From: Microbacterium marinilacus
Lineage (GTDB): Bacteria > Actinomycetota > Actinomycetes > Actinomycetales > Microbacteriaceae
Assembly (NCBI RefSeq): GCF_019753765.1
Contig: NZ_JAIJZW010000001.1
Location: forward strand, 291,127 to 355,126
Length of the DNA stretch: 64,000 bases
Direction of reading: 5' to 3'
The notes under the pieces are model-generated. The model did no database searches, was not told where the DNA came from, and saw nothing but the letters and a program-made list of their open reading frames with translations. Shown one piece after another: positions 8,383 to 19,278 of this stretch (position 1 is the first letter of the stretch; each line of letters opens with the position of its first letter). The position numbers and the translations under genes were made by a program.

Positions 8383-9466
8383 TCGGTCGGGAGCGGCGGT
8401 CGTCGCCGGAGAGCTCGGAGAGCAGGGCCGCATAGCTCCGCGAGACGTCCCACGGCGAGATGCCGGCGAGGAACGCGTCGTAGGCGGACGGCGCGGGCTG
8501 CGCGGTGCGCGAGGCGAGCAGCTCGGCGATCGACTCGACGGGACGCCGCCTGTCGAAGAACGAGACCCACGCCTGCTCGCCGAACTGGTCGCGCAGGTGC
8601 GGCTCGTCCGGCAGCACGACGGGCACCCGGAAGGTCGCCGCGAGGTGCACGCTGCCGGAGTTGAGGATCGAGCGGTAGGGGAACACGGCGACGTCGGCCG
8701 CCCGGAACCAGCGCGCGAGGTCGCCGTCGGCCACGTAGTCCAGCTGCGAGATCACCGGCAGCCCGTCGGGGATCGACGCGACGAACTCGTCCCGCGACTG
8801 CTCCTTGACGGCGCCGGCGAGCATGAGCCGGAGCCGCGGCCCGTCGCCGCGCGCCGCCAGCGCGGTCGCGTCGACGAGCTCGGAGACGCCCTTGTAGGGG
8901 CGTATCTGGCCGAGGAAGAGCGCCGCCCGCTCGTCGTCCTCGAGCCCGAACGACGCCCGCGCGGCCTCCCGCGTCACGCCCGTCTCGTACACGCCCTCGT
9001 AGCTCGGGTGCGGGATCACGCGCACCTTCTGGCGGTCGAGCGTCACGACGTCCGCCACGACCTCGGGCGTCGCGGGCGACATGACGTGGATCGCGTCGGC
9101 GGCCGCCGCGAGAGCCCGGTAGAGGCGCACCTCGAGGGCGGGGTGCCGCAGCTCGTGGGGGAGCCGGTTGTGGACGGTCCAGACGATGCGCACCCCTCGG
9201 CCGCGCAGTCGGCCCAGCAGCGCGACCAGCCCGCGCAGCCGACGAGACGCGACCGACGCCGACGGTTCCTGCTGCAGCAGGGGGGTGGTCCAGTGCACGT
9301 GCAGCACGTCGCCCGCCCGCAGTCCGGCGGCACGCTCGGACAGCTCGCGATACGTGCCGGAGCCGAGGAACCGGAAGCCGTCGGCGCGGGCGGCGAGCGC
9401 CAGCAGGTTCAGATAGGGGTTCTCGTCGAAGGCCGGGAAGACGAGCACCTGCGGGCCGGATCTCAC
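8357..9466 (-). CDS. GT4/GT-B-like glycosyltransferase
   Basis: 369 residues. VLVFPAFDENPYLNLL opens the protein, HVHWTTPLLQQ resembles the acceptor-side loop of GT4 enzymes, and IHVMSPAT plus FLGQIRPYKGVSELVDA mark the domain hinge and donor domain. The stretch FRAADVAVFPYRSILNSGSVHLAATF is at the position of the usual GT4 C-terminal E-x7-E loop but lacks both glutamates, as in GumK-like and some GT4-related enzymes. The GTG start at 9466 follows TATACT by six bases (leaderless geometry). Its 3' end overlaps the end of the convergent GT2 gene. Confidence 0.78.
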   Translation of the reverse strand: MRSGPQVLVFPAFDENPYLNLLALAARADGFRFLGSGTYRELSERAAGLRAGDVLHVHWTTPLLQQEPSASVASRRLRGLVALLGRLRGRGVRIVWTVHNRLPHELRHPALEVRLYRALAAAADAIHVMSPATPEVVADVVTLDRQKVRVIPHPSYEGVYETGVTREAARASFGLEDDERAALFLGQIRPYKGVSELVDATALAARGDGPRLRLMLAGAVKEQSRDEFVASIPDGLPVISQLDYVADGDLARWFRAADVAVFPYRSILNSGSVHLAATFRVPVVLPDEPHLRDQFGEQAWVSFFDRRRPVESIAELLASRTAQPAPSAYDAFLAGISPWDVSRSYAALLSELSGDDRRSRPISGADAAA

Positions 9467-9472
9467 CCTCGG

Positions 9473-9478
9473 AGTATA
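9473..9478 (-). promoter_or_regulatory. leaderless-type -10 element (TATACT)
   Basis: On the minus strand TATACT, six bases and then the GTG at 9466. This is a near-consensus actinobacterial -10 in a GC-rich setting, and the spacing predicts transcription starting at the first base of the GTG. Confidence 0.6.
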
Positions 9479-9544
9479 GGTGCGCGTCGCCGCCCTCCCG
9501 GCTGACGCGATTCCGTTATCCGATCGTCCCTATGTGCGCGCTGG

Positions 9545-9564
9545 TAACATCTGTCACACTGTTC
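9545..9564 (+). promoter_or_regulatory. TAACAT -10 candidate within a GTAAC/GTCAC-rich stretch upstream of the LGFP gene
   Basis: TAACAT lies at 9545-9550, 16 bases before the ATG at 9567. The same short stretch carries GTAAC followed by GTCAC and TTCAC spaced by a few bases. MtrA of corynebacteria and mycobacteria recognises repeated GTAAC-like half sites upstream of cell-wall hydrolase genes, so regulation by the MtrA encoded at 57983 is a hypothesis. Confidence 0.3.
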
Positions 9565-9566
9565 AC

Positions 9567-11672
9567 ATGCGTGCCCCCTCCCGCGTCCCGTCCGGCCTGC
9601 CTGCGCACAGCGCGGCCCGCCGCGCGCGTCCCTTCGCCGTCTGGGGTGCGGTGCTCGCCCTGACCGTGAGCCTGATCCCCACCGGCGCGGCGGTCGCGGC
9701 CGATCCGACGCCCGCGCCGACGGCGGCGTCCGCGACGCCCGCGCCGACAGCGACGCCCACGCCGACCTCGACTCCGAGCCCCGCGCCGAAGACGACGTCG
9801 GCCCCGAAGGCCACGCCCACCGCCGAGCCGTCGACGGCGCCCGTCGAGAGCGCCGAGCCCGATGCGGTCCCCGACGAGGACCTGCCCGGCCCCGACACGG
9901 AGTACGCGGCGCCGCCGGTCGAGACGGTCGAGCGCGACGACCTCTCCGACGTCGTGGCGACCACGCCCGTGGTGGAGGAGGACGCGGCGGGCGACGTGAC
10001 CATGGACGTCGCCGATCCCGGCAACGTGCCCTATCCGGCGTCCGGATCGTCGTCGGGCTCCGGCGACGGGGCCTCCGGCAGCCGCTTCGAGCTCGTCGCG
10101 CCCGCCGCGATCGTCCCGGCGGCCCCCGTCACGGGCTTCTCCGCGGGGAACATCATCAGCAACTCCGTCTTCACGAACAAGGGGACGATGACGGAGAAGC
10201 AGATCAAGAGCTTCATCGACGGCAAGGTCGCCAAGTGCCAGTCGGGCTACACGTGCCTCGAGAACTACGCCGAGAAGACGCCCACGCGCAAGGCCGACTC
10301 GTACTGCTCGAAGTACACGGGCGGCCAGCGCGAGAGCGCGGCGCGCATCATCCACAAGGTGTCGCAGGCGTGCGGGATCAACCCGCAGGTGCTGCTGGTC
10401 ATGCTGCAGAAGGAGCAGGGCCTCGTCACGCACACCTGGCCCAGCGACTGGCGCTTCACGATCGCCATGGGCATGGGCTGCCCCGACACCGCCGACTGCG
10501 ACAAGAACTACTACGGCTTCTTCAACCAGGTCTACGGCGCGGCACGGCAGATGAAGATCTACGGGCAGAGCAACTACTTCACGTGGTACGCCCCCGGCGC
10601 GACGCACCAGATCCGCTACCACCCGAAGGCCTCCTGCGGCTCGTCCGCGGTGAAGGTGCAGAACCAGGCGACGGCGAACCTCTACTACTACACGCCGTAC
10701 CAGCCGAACAAGGCGGCGCTGGCCGCCGGGTCCGGCACGGGCGACTCCTGCTCGTCGTACGGCAACCGCAACTTCTACACGTACTTCCGTGCGTGGTTCG
10801 GCTCCACCGGAGGCGGCTCGACGAGCGGCGGCTCCTCCAGCGGCGGCACGGCGAAGGCCACGGCCATCTCGAAGGCCTATGCGGCGCTCGGTTCGGCGAA
10901 GGGGAAGCTCGGGGAACCGATCTCGGCTGAGAGCTGCGGCTTGACAGGAGGCGGTTGTTACCGGCACTACGAGAACGGCTCCATTCACTGGACGGCGAAC
11001 ACAGGGGCACGCGCAACCTGGGGCAGCATCGGCACTCACTGGCGAGCCGTCGGCGGCAGCAAGGGAACGCTCCGTTACCCGAGCTCGAACGAGGTCTGCG
11101 GTCTTGCAGGCGGCGGCTGCTATCAGACGTTCCAAGGCGGCTCGATCCACTGGTCCTCGGCAACAGGGTCGCACATGACCCGTGGCGCGATCCGGAACGC
11201 CTGGCGAGATGCGGGCTGGGAGCGCGGCGCCCTCGGCTATCCCACGACGGACGAGGCCTGCGGCTTGCCGGGCGGCGGCTGCTATCAGACGTTCCAGGGC
11301 GGCTCAATCCACTGGTCGCCGTCGACCGGCGCCCACGTGACCCGCGGAGCGATCCGCAACGCCTGGCGCGCGACGGGCTGGGAGAGGGGCAAGCTCGGCT
11401 ACCCGACCTCGAACGAGTGGTGCGGCCTGCCCTCGAAGGGGTGCTATCAGGACTTCCAGGGCGGCAAGGTCTACTGGAGCTCGAAGACCGGCTCCCACGC
11501 GGTCTGGGGCGCGATCCTGACGGCCTGGAAAGCACGTGGCTACGAGCGAGGCACGCTGGGCTACCCGACGTCCGACGAGAGCTGCAACGCGAAGGGCGTG
11601 TGCGTGCAGAACTTCCAACGGGGTCGCATCACCTGGTCGTCCACCACAGGGGCAGTGGTCCGACGGTCGTAG
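9567..11672 (+). CDS. Secreted protein: Pro/Thr linker, Cys-rich lysozyme-like/haemagglutinin-type domain and five LGFP repeats
   Basis: 701 residues. A signal peptide is clear: Arg-rich start, hydrophobic AVWGAVLALTVSLIPTG, then AVAADP. A Pro/Thr/Ala-rich linker follows to about residue 190. Residues about 195-420 form a globular domain with several cysteines (HKVSQACGINPQVLLVMLQKEQGLV; AMGMGCPDTADCDKNYYGFFNQVY), resembling domains in Microbacteriaceae labelled haemagglutinin or glucosaminidase-like. After a Gly/Ser linker come five LGFP-type repeats of about 54 residues with GYPTSDE-like cores and a cysteine pair in each. LGFP repeats are associated with cell-wall binding. The ATG at 9567 gives the signal peptide; a GTG at 9480 is less likely. 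Confidence 0.8.
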   Translation: MRAPSRVPSGLPAHSAARRARPFAVWGAVLALTVSLIPTGAAVAADPTPAPTAASATPAPTATPTPTSTPSPAPKTTSAPKATPTAEPSTAPVESAEPDAVPDEDLPGPDTEYAAPPVETVERDDLSDVVATTPVVEEDAAGDVTMDVADPGNVPYPASGSSSGSGDGASGSRFELVAPAAIVPAAPVTGFSAGNIISNSVFTNKGTMTEKQIKSFIDGKVAKCQSGYTCLENYAEKTPTRKADSYCSKYTGGQRESAARIIHKVSQACGINPQVLLVMLQKEQGLVTHTWPSDWRFTIAMGMGCPDTADCDKNYYGFFNQVYGAARQMKIYGQSNYFTWYAPGATHQIRYHPKASCGSSAVKVQNQATANLYYYTPYQPNKAALAAGSGTGDSCSSYGNRNFYTYFRAWFGSTGGGSTSGGSSSGGTAKATAISKAYAALGSAKGKLGEPISAESCGLTGGGCYRHYENGSIHWTANTGARATWGSIGTHWRAVGGSKGTLRYPSSNEVCGLAGGGCYQTFQGGSIHWSSATGSHMTRGAIRNAWRDAGWERGALGYPTTDEACGLPGGGCYQTFQGGSIHWSPSTGAHVTRGAIRNAWRATGWERGKLGYPTSNEWCGLPSKGCYQDFQGGKVYWSSKTGSHAVWGAILTAWKARGYERGTLGYPTSDESCNAKGVCVQNFQRGRITWSSTTGAVVRRS

Positions 11673-11685
11673 CGCGACACGTTGC

Positions 11686-11720
11686 GGCGAGCCAGGGGCG
11701 TCGTCTTGGCGCGGCTCGCC
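11686..11720. terminator. weak inverted repeat between convergent genes
   Basis: GGCGAGCC at 11686-11693 and GGCTCGCC at 11713-11720 are perfect 8-bp arms around a 19-nt loop. It lies between the LGFP gene and the convergent rmlCD gene. No T tract follows and the loop is long, so termination is only possible. Confidence 0.3.
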
Positions 11721-11736
11721 TGGACACGCGGCACGA

Positions 11737-13149
11737 TCAGCGCGTCGCGGCGAGGTGCCGGGCCAGAGCGGCGTCGTGGTCGGAGGGCGAGAAGCCGGTC
11801 GCGGTGATCTTCGACAGGTCGAGCACGCTGTTCGCGGGACGGGGTGCCACGCCCGCCTTCCCGGCGTAGTACTCGGCCGTGGTCACGGGCACCACACGGG
11901 ACGCGTCGTGGCCGGTCAGCTCGTAGACGCGGGAGGCGATCTGCGCCCATGACCGCGGCTCGCCGCCGCCCGTGACGTTGTAGACACCCGACGGCGCCCC
12001 CACCTCGAGCAGATGGCGGATCGCCTGGGCGAGCTCGGAGGCGAAGGTCAGGCGTCCCACCTGATCGTCGACGACCGTGGGCGAGACGCCGCGCTCCGCG
12101 AGCGACGCCATCGTGCGGACGAAGTTGTCGCCGTCGCCGATCACCCACGACGTGCGCACGACGTAGTGGCGGGGGACCGTGGCGGCGATCGCCTCCGCGG
12201 CCGCCTTCGTCTGGCCGTAGACGCCGAGCGGCGCGACCGGGTCGTCCTCGCGGTACGGCCGTCCCGCCGTGCCGTCGAACACGTAGTCGCTGGACACCTG
12301 CACGAGCGCGACGCCGTTCTCCGACGCCACCCGTGCGAGCGCCGCCACCCCGGTCACGTTCGTCGCCCACGCTTCTGCACGGCCGGCCGGGCTCTCCGCC
12401 GCGTCGACCGCGGTGTGCGCGGCGGCGTTGACGATGGCGCCGTAGTCACGCCAGCGCCGCGCCGTCGACAGGTCGGGCGACGTCAGATCGAGGTCGTCGC
12501 GGCCCGCGTACTCGATGTGCGGCGCGTCGCCGAGCTCTGCGCGCAGCGCACGGCCGAGCTGACCGCGCGCGCCGAGGACGAGGACGCGCCGGGGCTGCAC
12601 GGGGGACGCTTCCGAGAGCGGCGGGTGCGCGCGGTCCTTGTCGGAGATCTCCGCGCGCTCCAGCGGGATGGGCCACGGGATCCCGACGGCGGGGTCGGCC
12701 AGGTTCACGAACGAGTACGCGGCGTCGGGCGACCAGTGGTCGTTGACCAGGTACGTGTACGCGGTGCGGGGCTCGAGCGTCTGGAAGCCGTTGGCGACGC
12801 CACGCGGCACGAAGATCGCCCGCGACGGGTCGAGCTCGGCGGTGAACACGGCGCCGAAGCCCGGGCCCTCGCGGAGGTCGACCCACGCCCCGAACACGCG
12901 GCCGGTCGCCACCGACACCCACTTGTCCCACGGCTCGGCGTGCAGCCCGCGCGTGACGCCCGCCGTCTCGTTGAACGACACGTTGTTCTGCACCGGGCCG
13001 AAGTCGGGCAGGCCGAGCGCCGTCATCTTCTCGCGCTGCCAGTTCTCCTTGAACCAGCCGCGCGCGTCCCCGTGCACGGGCAGGTCGAACAGCACCATGC
13101 CGTCGATCGGCGTCGTCACCGGGGCCAGCCGCTTGCCCAGCTCCGTCAT
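11737..13149 (-). CDS. rmlCD: Bifunctional dTDP-4-dehydrorhamnose 3,5-epimerase / dTDP-4-dehydrorhamnose reductase (RmlC-RmlD fusion)
   Basis: 470 residues holding the last two steps of dTDP-L-rhamnose synthesis. Residues 1-180 are the RmlC cupin: GDARGWFKENWQRE, the catalytic histidine H70 in TRGLHAEPWDKWV, and the IFVPRGVANGFQ beta strand. Residues about 188-470 are RmlD: NAD(P)-binding GARGQLG at 193-199, VSSDYVFDG, and YxxxK (Y311, K315) in YGQTKAAAEA. ATG 13149 is chosen; a GTG at 13158 overlaps the rmlB stop by 4 bp and is an equal alternative with a GAAGGG site close by. Third gene of rmlA-rmlB-rmlCD on the minus strand. Confidence 0.95.
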   Translation of the reverse strand: MTELGKRLAPVTTPIDGMVLFDLPVHGDARGWFKENWQREKMTALGLPDFGPVQNNVSFNETAGVTRGLHAEPWDKWVSVATGRVFGAWVDLREGPGFGAVFTAELDPSRAIFVPRGVANGFQTLEPRTAYTYLVNDHWSPDAAYSFVNLADPAVGIPWPIPLERAEISDKDRAHPPLSEASPVQPRRVLVLGARGQLGRALRAELGDAPHIEYAGRDDLDLTSPDLSTARRWRDYGAIVNAAAHTAVDAAESPAGRAEAWATNVTGVAALARVASENGVALVQVSSDYVFDGTAGRPYREDDPVAPLGVYGQTKAAAEAIAATVPRHYVVRTSWVIGDGDNFVRTMASLAERGVSPTVVDDQVGRLTFASELAQAIRHLLEVGAPSGVYNVTGGGEPRSWAQIASRVYELTGHDASRVVPVTTAEYYAGKAGVAPRPANSVLDLSKITATGFSPSDHDAALARHLAATR

Positions 13150-13154
13150 CGGCG

Positions 13155-15077
<1,923 letters not shown>

Positions 15078-15078
15078 C

Positions 15079-15084
15079 TAGCAT
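15079..15084 (+). promoter_or_regulatory. candidate -10 (TAGCAT) at the start of the 730-aa membrane protein gene
   Basis: TAGCAT ends two bases before the ATG at 15087 and eight bases before an in-frame GTG at 15093. If it is the -10, transcription would begin after the ATG and the real start would be the GTG, two codons in. Confidence 0.35.
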
Positions 15085-15086
15085 CG

Positions 15087-17279
15087 ATGTTCGTGAAGCA
15101 ACGCCTCTCGCGCCTGTCCTGGCCACTGCTCGCGCTCGTCGTCACCGTGGCGCTGGCGCTGGCCCGCACGGTGCGCACGCCGCGCTTCTACTTCACCGAC
15201 GACACCGAGCGGGGCTCGTTCGGCCAGTGGTGGCAGCTCGGCGAGCACCTGCTGCAGGGGCGGATCCCGCTGCTCGACCCGTCCGCCTGGCAGGCGGGCA
15301 ACTACCTGGCCGAGGGGCAGTGGGGCCTGCTGAACCCCGTCGTGTGGGTGATCGCCCTCGCGACCCGCGGCAGCGAGGACCCGGTGCTGCTGGTCACCGT
15401 CGTCAAGGTGGTCTTCCTCGGCGTGATGGCGGTCGGCGCCTACCTGCTCGCGCGCTCGTTCGGCGCCCACCGTCCCTGGGCGGCTCTCGCGGGGGTGCTG
15501 CTGCCGCAGGTCGGCTTCACGGTCTACATGGACGCGGCGTCCTGGTCCAACGGCCTGTTCAACACGGCGCTGCTGCCCTGGGTGTGGTGGGGCCTGCGCC
15601 GGGCCGTGGAGGGTCGCCGCTCGCCCGTGCCCTACCTGATCGCGTCCTACGTGCTCATCACCTTCGGGTACGTGTTCGGCGTGATGGTGCTGGTCGTCAT
15701 CCTCGTCGAGTCGCTCGTGCGGCACGCGGTGCGCCGCGACGGGCGACGGGTCGTGCGCACCCTGCTCGCGTCGGTCTGGGGCGGCGCGCTCACGATCCTG
15801 GTCTACCTTCCCGGCATCCTGACCGCCGGCGTGTCCGAGCGCGGGGCCGCCCCCTTCGACAACTACCGGTTCCTCAACGCCGACCTGACCGACCTGGCGG
15901 CCGCGGCGTCGCCGACGGTTACGGCGACGATCCGGGCGTGGGACGGCGACGTCACGCTCGCCCCGCTGGTGTACATCGCGTGGGCGCTGCCGCTGCTGCC
16001 GCTGTTCCTGCCCCTGCGGCGCTCGACGGTGCGCCGCGTGCTGCCGCTGCTCGTCGTGGGCGGCATCGCGCTGTTCGCGGTGCTCGCCCCGAGCCACATG
16101 GGCGCGATCCGCTGGCCGCTGCGGTTCATCCCGGACCTCTCGCTCGCGCTGATCGTGCTGTTCGCGGTCGCGGCCTCACAGGCGTATCCGCGGCGCATCA
16201 CGCCGCGCGGGGCGTGGTGGAGCGCGGGCGCGATCACGCTGGCGGCCGCCGTGTCCTGGACCGACGCGCCGACGGCCTGGCAGAGCATCGGCGCCGCCGC
16301 CGCCCTCCAGCTGGTCGCGCTCGTCGCCCTCCTCTGGATCGCCCGACGGCCCTGGGCGACCGCGCGCGTCGGACGGGCGCCGTGGTCGACGACCAGGGCC
16401 ACGGCGCTCGCCGTGGCCGGGGCGGTGCTGGTGACGACCGTGGCCACCGCCGCCCAGGTGCTCACCCTGCCGAGGTCGCCCCTGCCCGACGGCGATGCCC
16501 CCGACGTGGCCACCATGCGGTCGGTCCTGCCGGAGGCGGAGGCCGGCGGCGACGCCGTCGCGGTCGGGAACACGGGTGCCTACGACGACGAGCCAGCCAG
16601 CTGGCACGAGCGCCTGCGCGAGAACCTCTGGTACCTGAGCGACACGAACGTCATCAACCTCTACACGGTGCTGCCGTACACGGCGTTCATCGACGATCTC
16701 TGCGCCGACGAGAGCGAGCACCTGCGCACCTGCGTCGACGAGGCGGGCCTCGGCGCGCTGTGGTCGGTCGACCCCGACACGGGCATGCGGGTGAGCGATC
16801 TGATGTCGGTGAGCACCGTCGTGGCCATGAAGCGCACGTTCCCCGAGGCCCCCGACGTGCCTGAAGGGTGGACCCTCGCCGCGGAAGGGGACTACACCTG
16901 GGTCGTCCGGCGCGACGAGCCCCTCCCGGAGGCGGGCGGCGTCGTCTGGGAGGGCGACGGCACGCAGGTCTCGGAGGTGACCAGGGACGGCGCGAGCGCG
17001 ACGTTCACAGTGGACGCCGTCGGCGACGACGCGCGGGTCGCGCTCAGCCGCCTCGACTACCCCGGCTACTCGGTCGACGGCGGCGCACAGCTCGCGGACC
17101 CGATCCGCGGCTGGCTGCTCACCGTCGACGTCTCGGACGTCGCACCGGGCGAGACCGTCACGGTGCGCTTCGCCCCGCCGGCCACGCCGCTGCTGGTGGC
17201 GTCTGCCGCGCTCGCCGCGCTCGCCGGCGCCGCCTGGCTGGTCGTCTGGGGTCGGCAGAGGCGCCGCGTCCGCCGCTGA
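15087..17279 (+). CDS. Large polytopic membrane protein, GT-C/YfhO-like
   Basis: 730 residues with roughly a dozen hydrophobic segments up to residue 450, a soluble extracytoplasmic region, and a final membrane helix (LLVASAALAALAGAAWLVVW) followed by an Arg-rich end. An early acidic pair after the first membrane helix (FYFTDDTERGSFGQWW) matches the position of the catalytic aspartates of GT-C enzymes, which use polyprenyl-phosphate sugars outside the membrane. YfhO-like proteins share this design. It is divergent from rmlA and convergent with the epimerase gene, with GtrA and DPM1-like genes nearby that would supply lipid-linked sugar. Specific function unknown. Confidence 0.7.
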   Translation: MFVKQRLSRLSWPLLALVVTVALALARTVRTPRFYFTDDTERGSFGQWWQLGEHLLQGRIPLLDPSAWQAGNYLAEGQWGLLNPVVWVIALATRGSEDPVLLVTVVKVVFLGVMAVGAYLLARSFGAHRPWAALAGVLLPQVGFTVYMDAASWSNGLFNTALLPWVWWGLRRAVEGRRSPVPYLIASYVLITFGYVFGVMVLVVILVESLVRHAVRRDGRRVVRTLLASVWGGALTILVYLPGILTAGVSERGAAPFDNYRFLNADLTDLAAAASPTVTATIRAWDGDVTLAPLVYIAWALPLLPLFLPLRRSTVRRVLPLLVVGGIALFAVLAPSHMGAIRWPLRFIPDLSLALIVLFAVAASQAYPRRITPRGAWWSAGAITLAAAVSWTDAPTAWQSIGAAAALQLVALVALLWIARRPWATARVGRAPWSTTRATALAVAGAVLVTTVATAAQVLTLPRSPLPDGDAPDVATMRSVLPEAEAGGDAVAVGNTGAYDDEPASWHERLRENLWYLSDTNVINLYTVLPYTAFIDDLCADESEHLRTCVDEAGLGALWSVDPDTGMRVSDLMSVSTVVAMKRTFPEAPDVPEGWTLAAEGDYTWVVRRDEPLPEAGGVVWEGDGTQVSEVTRDGASATFTVDAVGDDARVALSRLDYPGYSVDGGAQLADPIRGWLLTVDVSDVAPGETVTVRFAPPATPLLVASAALAALAGAAWLVVWGRQRRRVRR

Positions 17280-17294
17280 CCGGTCGCGGGGCCG

Positions 17295-18221
17295 TCAGCG
17301 GCGTGCGGCGCCGCGCAGCTGCGCGACGAACACGCGATGGAGCCCCTCGGGGAGCGTCGTGCCGGCCAGCGCGTCGAGATCGGTCCAGACCCGCGAGCGC
17401 ACGCGCAGGTCGCTCGACTGGCCACGGGCGTCGCCGCCGCCGAGCACGATGGCCCCGTGACGGCGGCGAAGCCGCTGCAGCTCGCTCACGAGAGCCCCGA
17501 TCGACACCGCGCGCCCGCTGCCGACGATCTTCAGGGTCGTCGTGCCTCGCGGGGTGCGGGCCGCACGCTCCGCGGCCGCCGAGATGATCGCGCCCGCGTC
17601 GTCCTCGTACACGTAGTCGCGCAGGGTGTCGAGCGGCACGTAGATGGACGCGGGGTGCCCCGTGAGGTGGGCGCGGGCCAGCACCGAGATGAGTCCCTGG
17701 GCCTTCGTGAGATCCTGCCCCGGGCCGTAGATGTTCGTGATCCGGGCCACGACCGCGCGCAGTCCCGCCGACGCGGCGGTCTCGCCGAGCGCCGCCTCCA
17801 TCGCCAGCTTCCCCTCGCCATAGGCGGATGCGGGCGCGACGGGCGTCGCCTCGCTGAACGGGGCGTGGCCAGCGGCCGCGTACGCGCCCCCGACCGAGGA
17901 GGCGAGCGACACCACGAGACGGTCGCGGACGTCGTCCGGCAGCTCGGCGACCCCGGCGAGGAAGGCGCGGAAGACGCCGACCTCCTCGAACACCCTCTCC
18001 CGCGGCGTCGAGGTCACCGCCCGTCCCGCGCACCAGTGGATCTCGAGTCGGCCGGGCGCCGCGGACGCGACGAAGCCGGCGAGCCCCGCGAGCAGCGCCG
18101 TCGTGGCGCCCTCCGGGTCGCCCCACGGCACGTCGACCGCGTACGCCCGGTCGGGCCGGGCGCGCTCGACCGCTCGACCGAGCAGCCCTCTGCCGACGAT
18201 CCAGCGGCGCACGGTCGTCAT
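17295..18221 (-). CDS. NAD-dependent epimerase/dehydratase family protein (extended SDR)
   Basis: 308 residues. The N-terminal nucleotide motif is compressed (IVGRGLLGRAV), VVSLASSVGGAYA holds the catalytic serine region, and Y-x-x-x-K is present in SAYGEGKLAME. ITNIYGPGQDLTKAQGLISVLARAHLTG matches the UDP-sugar-binding part of nucleotide-sugar epimerases. The product sugar cannot be told from sequence. It is the last gene of a four-gene minus-strand run (gtrA, GT2, DPM1-like GT2, epimerase), 10 bp after the preceding stop, so it likely makes or modifies the sugar handled by those genes. Confidence 0.8.
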   Translation of the reverse strand: MTTVRRWIVGRGLLGRAVERARPDRAYAVDVPWGDPEGATTALLAGLAGFVASAAPGRLEIHWCAGRAVTSTPRERVFEEVGVFRAFLAGVAELPDDVRDRLVVSLASSVGGAYAAAGHAPFSEATPVAPASAYGEGKLAMEAALGETAASAGLRAVVARITNIYGPGQDLTKAQGLISVLARAHLTGHPASIYVPLDTLRDYVYEDDAGAIISAAAERAARTPRGTTTLKIVGSGRAVSIGALVSELQRLRRRHGAIVLGGGDARGQSSDLRVRSRVWTDLDALAGTTLPEGLHRVFVAQLRGAARR

Positions 18222-18231
18222 GCCGGGCCGG

Positions 18232-19278
18232 TCATCGCGGGGCGGGCGCGGACCGCGTCTCGCCGCCGCGACCCGACAGGCCGAGGGGACCCTGCGCGGG
18301 GTCTCGGACGATGAGGTAGGTCGGCTTGCCCAGCGCCATGTTGACGGCGACGCCGAGGTACTCGGCGATGATGCCGAGCGCGACCAGGACCACGCCGCAG
18401 CCGAGCAGCAGCACGACCATCAGGGAGGTCCACCCCGGCTCGATGAGCTCGCCGCCGACGAGTCGCGCAACCACCAGGTAGAGCGCGAACAGCAGCCCTC
18501 CGGCGAACACCACCGCGCCCGCGCCGGTCACCAGGCGCAGCCCGCGCGTGCCGGACGTGAGGACCATGCTCCAGAAGTGAGCGAACAGGCGGCGGAACGA
18601 GTAGCCCGACCGGCGGTCGCCCTCCTCGCGCAGCATGATCGGGGCCGTGACGGTGCGGGCCGCGACCCAGCTGAGCGCCACGTCGAGGTACACCCCGGTG
18701 CCCGCGTATGCGGCGACGCTGCGCCCGATCTCGCCCAGCACCAGGCGGTAGCTGTGGAAACGCGACGCGTGACCGCCACCGAAGACCGTCTCGAGCACCT
18801 GCTTGGACGCCTTGGACGCGAGGTTGCGCACGAAGCCGTGCGGCGGGCTGTTCAGCGGCGCGGCGTACACGAGGTCGGCGCGCTCGGCGAGGGCGGTGTC
18901 CAACATGATCCCGATCTGGTTCGGGTCGTGCTGTCCGTCCTCGTCGATCGTCACGATCCACTCGCCGCCCGAGCTGGCCATTCCCGCCAGCGTGGCCGCG
19001 TGCTGACCGAAGTTCCGGCTGAGCCAGACCGGCGCGATCCAGTCGTTCGCGGTCGCGAGTTGGCGGATGACGCGATCCGACTGGTCCGGCCCCCGGTCGT
19101 AGGCGAGCAGGACCTCCTCGATGCGGGCCGAGTGCCCGTTCGGAGTGGCGAACACGGCGGTGAGGGGACGCAGCTCCTCCACCAGGCCGGGAAGCGTCTT
19201 CTCGCCCTGATAGACGGGCACGACGACGCTGATGCGATGGACGTACGGCTCGCCGCCTCCGGTCTCCACGGTGCTCAT
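18232..19278 (-). CDS. DPM1/GtrB-like GT2 glycosyltransferase with two C-terminal membrane helices
   Basis: 348 residues. The soluble N-terminal GT2 domain has ISVVVPVYQGEKTLPGLVEEL, SRNFGQHAATLAGM and the metal-binding IDEDGQHDPNQI. This combination is characteristic of polyprenyl-phosphate sugar synthases (GtrB, ArnC, DPM1 families). Two helices near residues 255-325 anchor it. It should load a sugar on undecaprenyl/decaprenyl phosphate at the inner face. The ATG at 19278 has an AGGAGG ribosome site; a longer upstream frame overlaps the neighbouring gene and is rejected. It overlaps the GT2 gene upstream by 4 bp and shares an operon with a GtrA flippase-like gene. Confidence 0.88.
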   Translation of the reverse strand: MSTVETGGGEPYVHRISVVVPVYQGEKTLPGLVEELRPLTAVFATPNGHSARIEEVLLAYDRGPDQSDRVIRQLATANDWIAPVWLSRNFGQHAATLAGMASSGGEWIVTIDEDGQHDPNQIGIMLDTALAERADLVYAAPLNSPPHGFVRNLASKASKQVLETVFGGGHASRFHSYRLVLGEIGRSVAAYAGTGVYLDVALSWVAARTVTAPIMLREEGDRRSGYSFRRLFAHFWSMVLTSGTRGLRLVTGAGAVVFAGGLLFALYLVVARLVGGELIEPGWTSLMVVLLLGCGVVLVALGIIAEYLGVAVNMALGKPTYLIVRDPAQGPLGLSGRGGETRSAPAPR

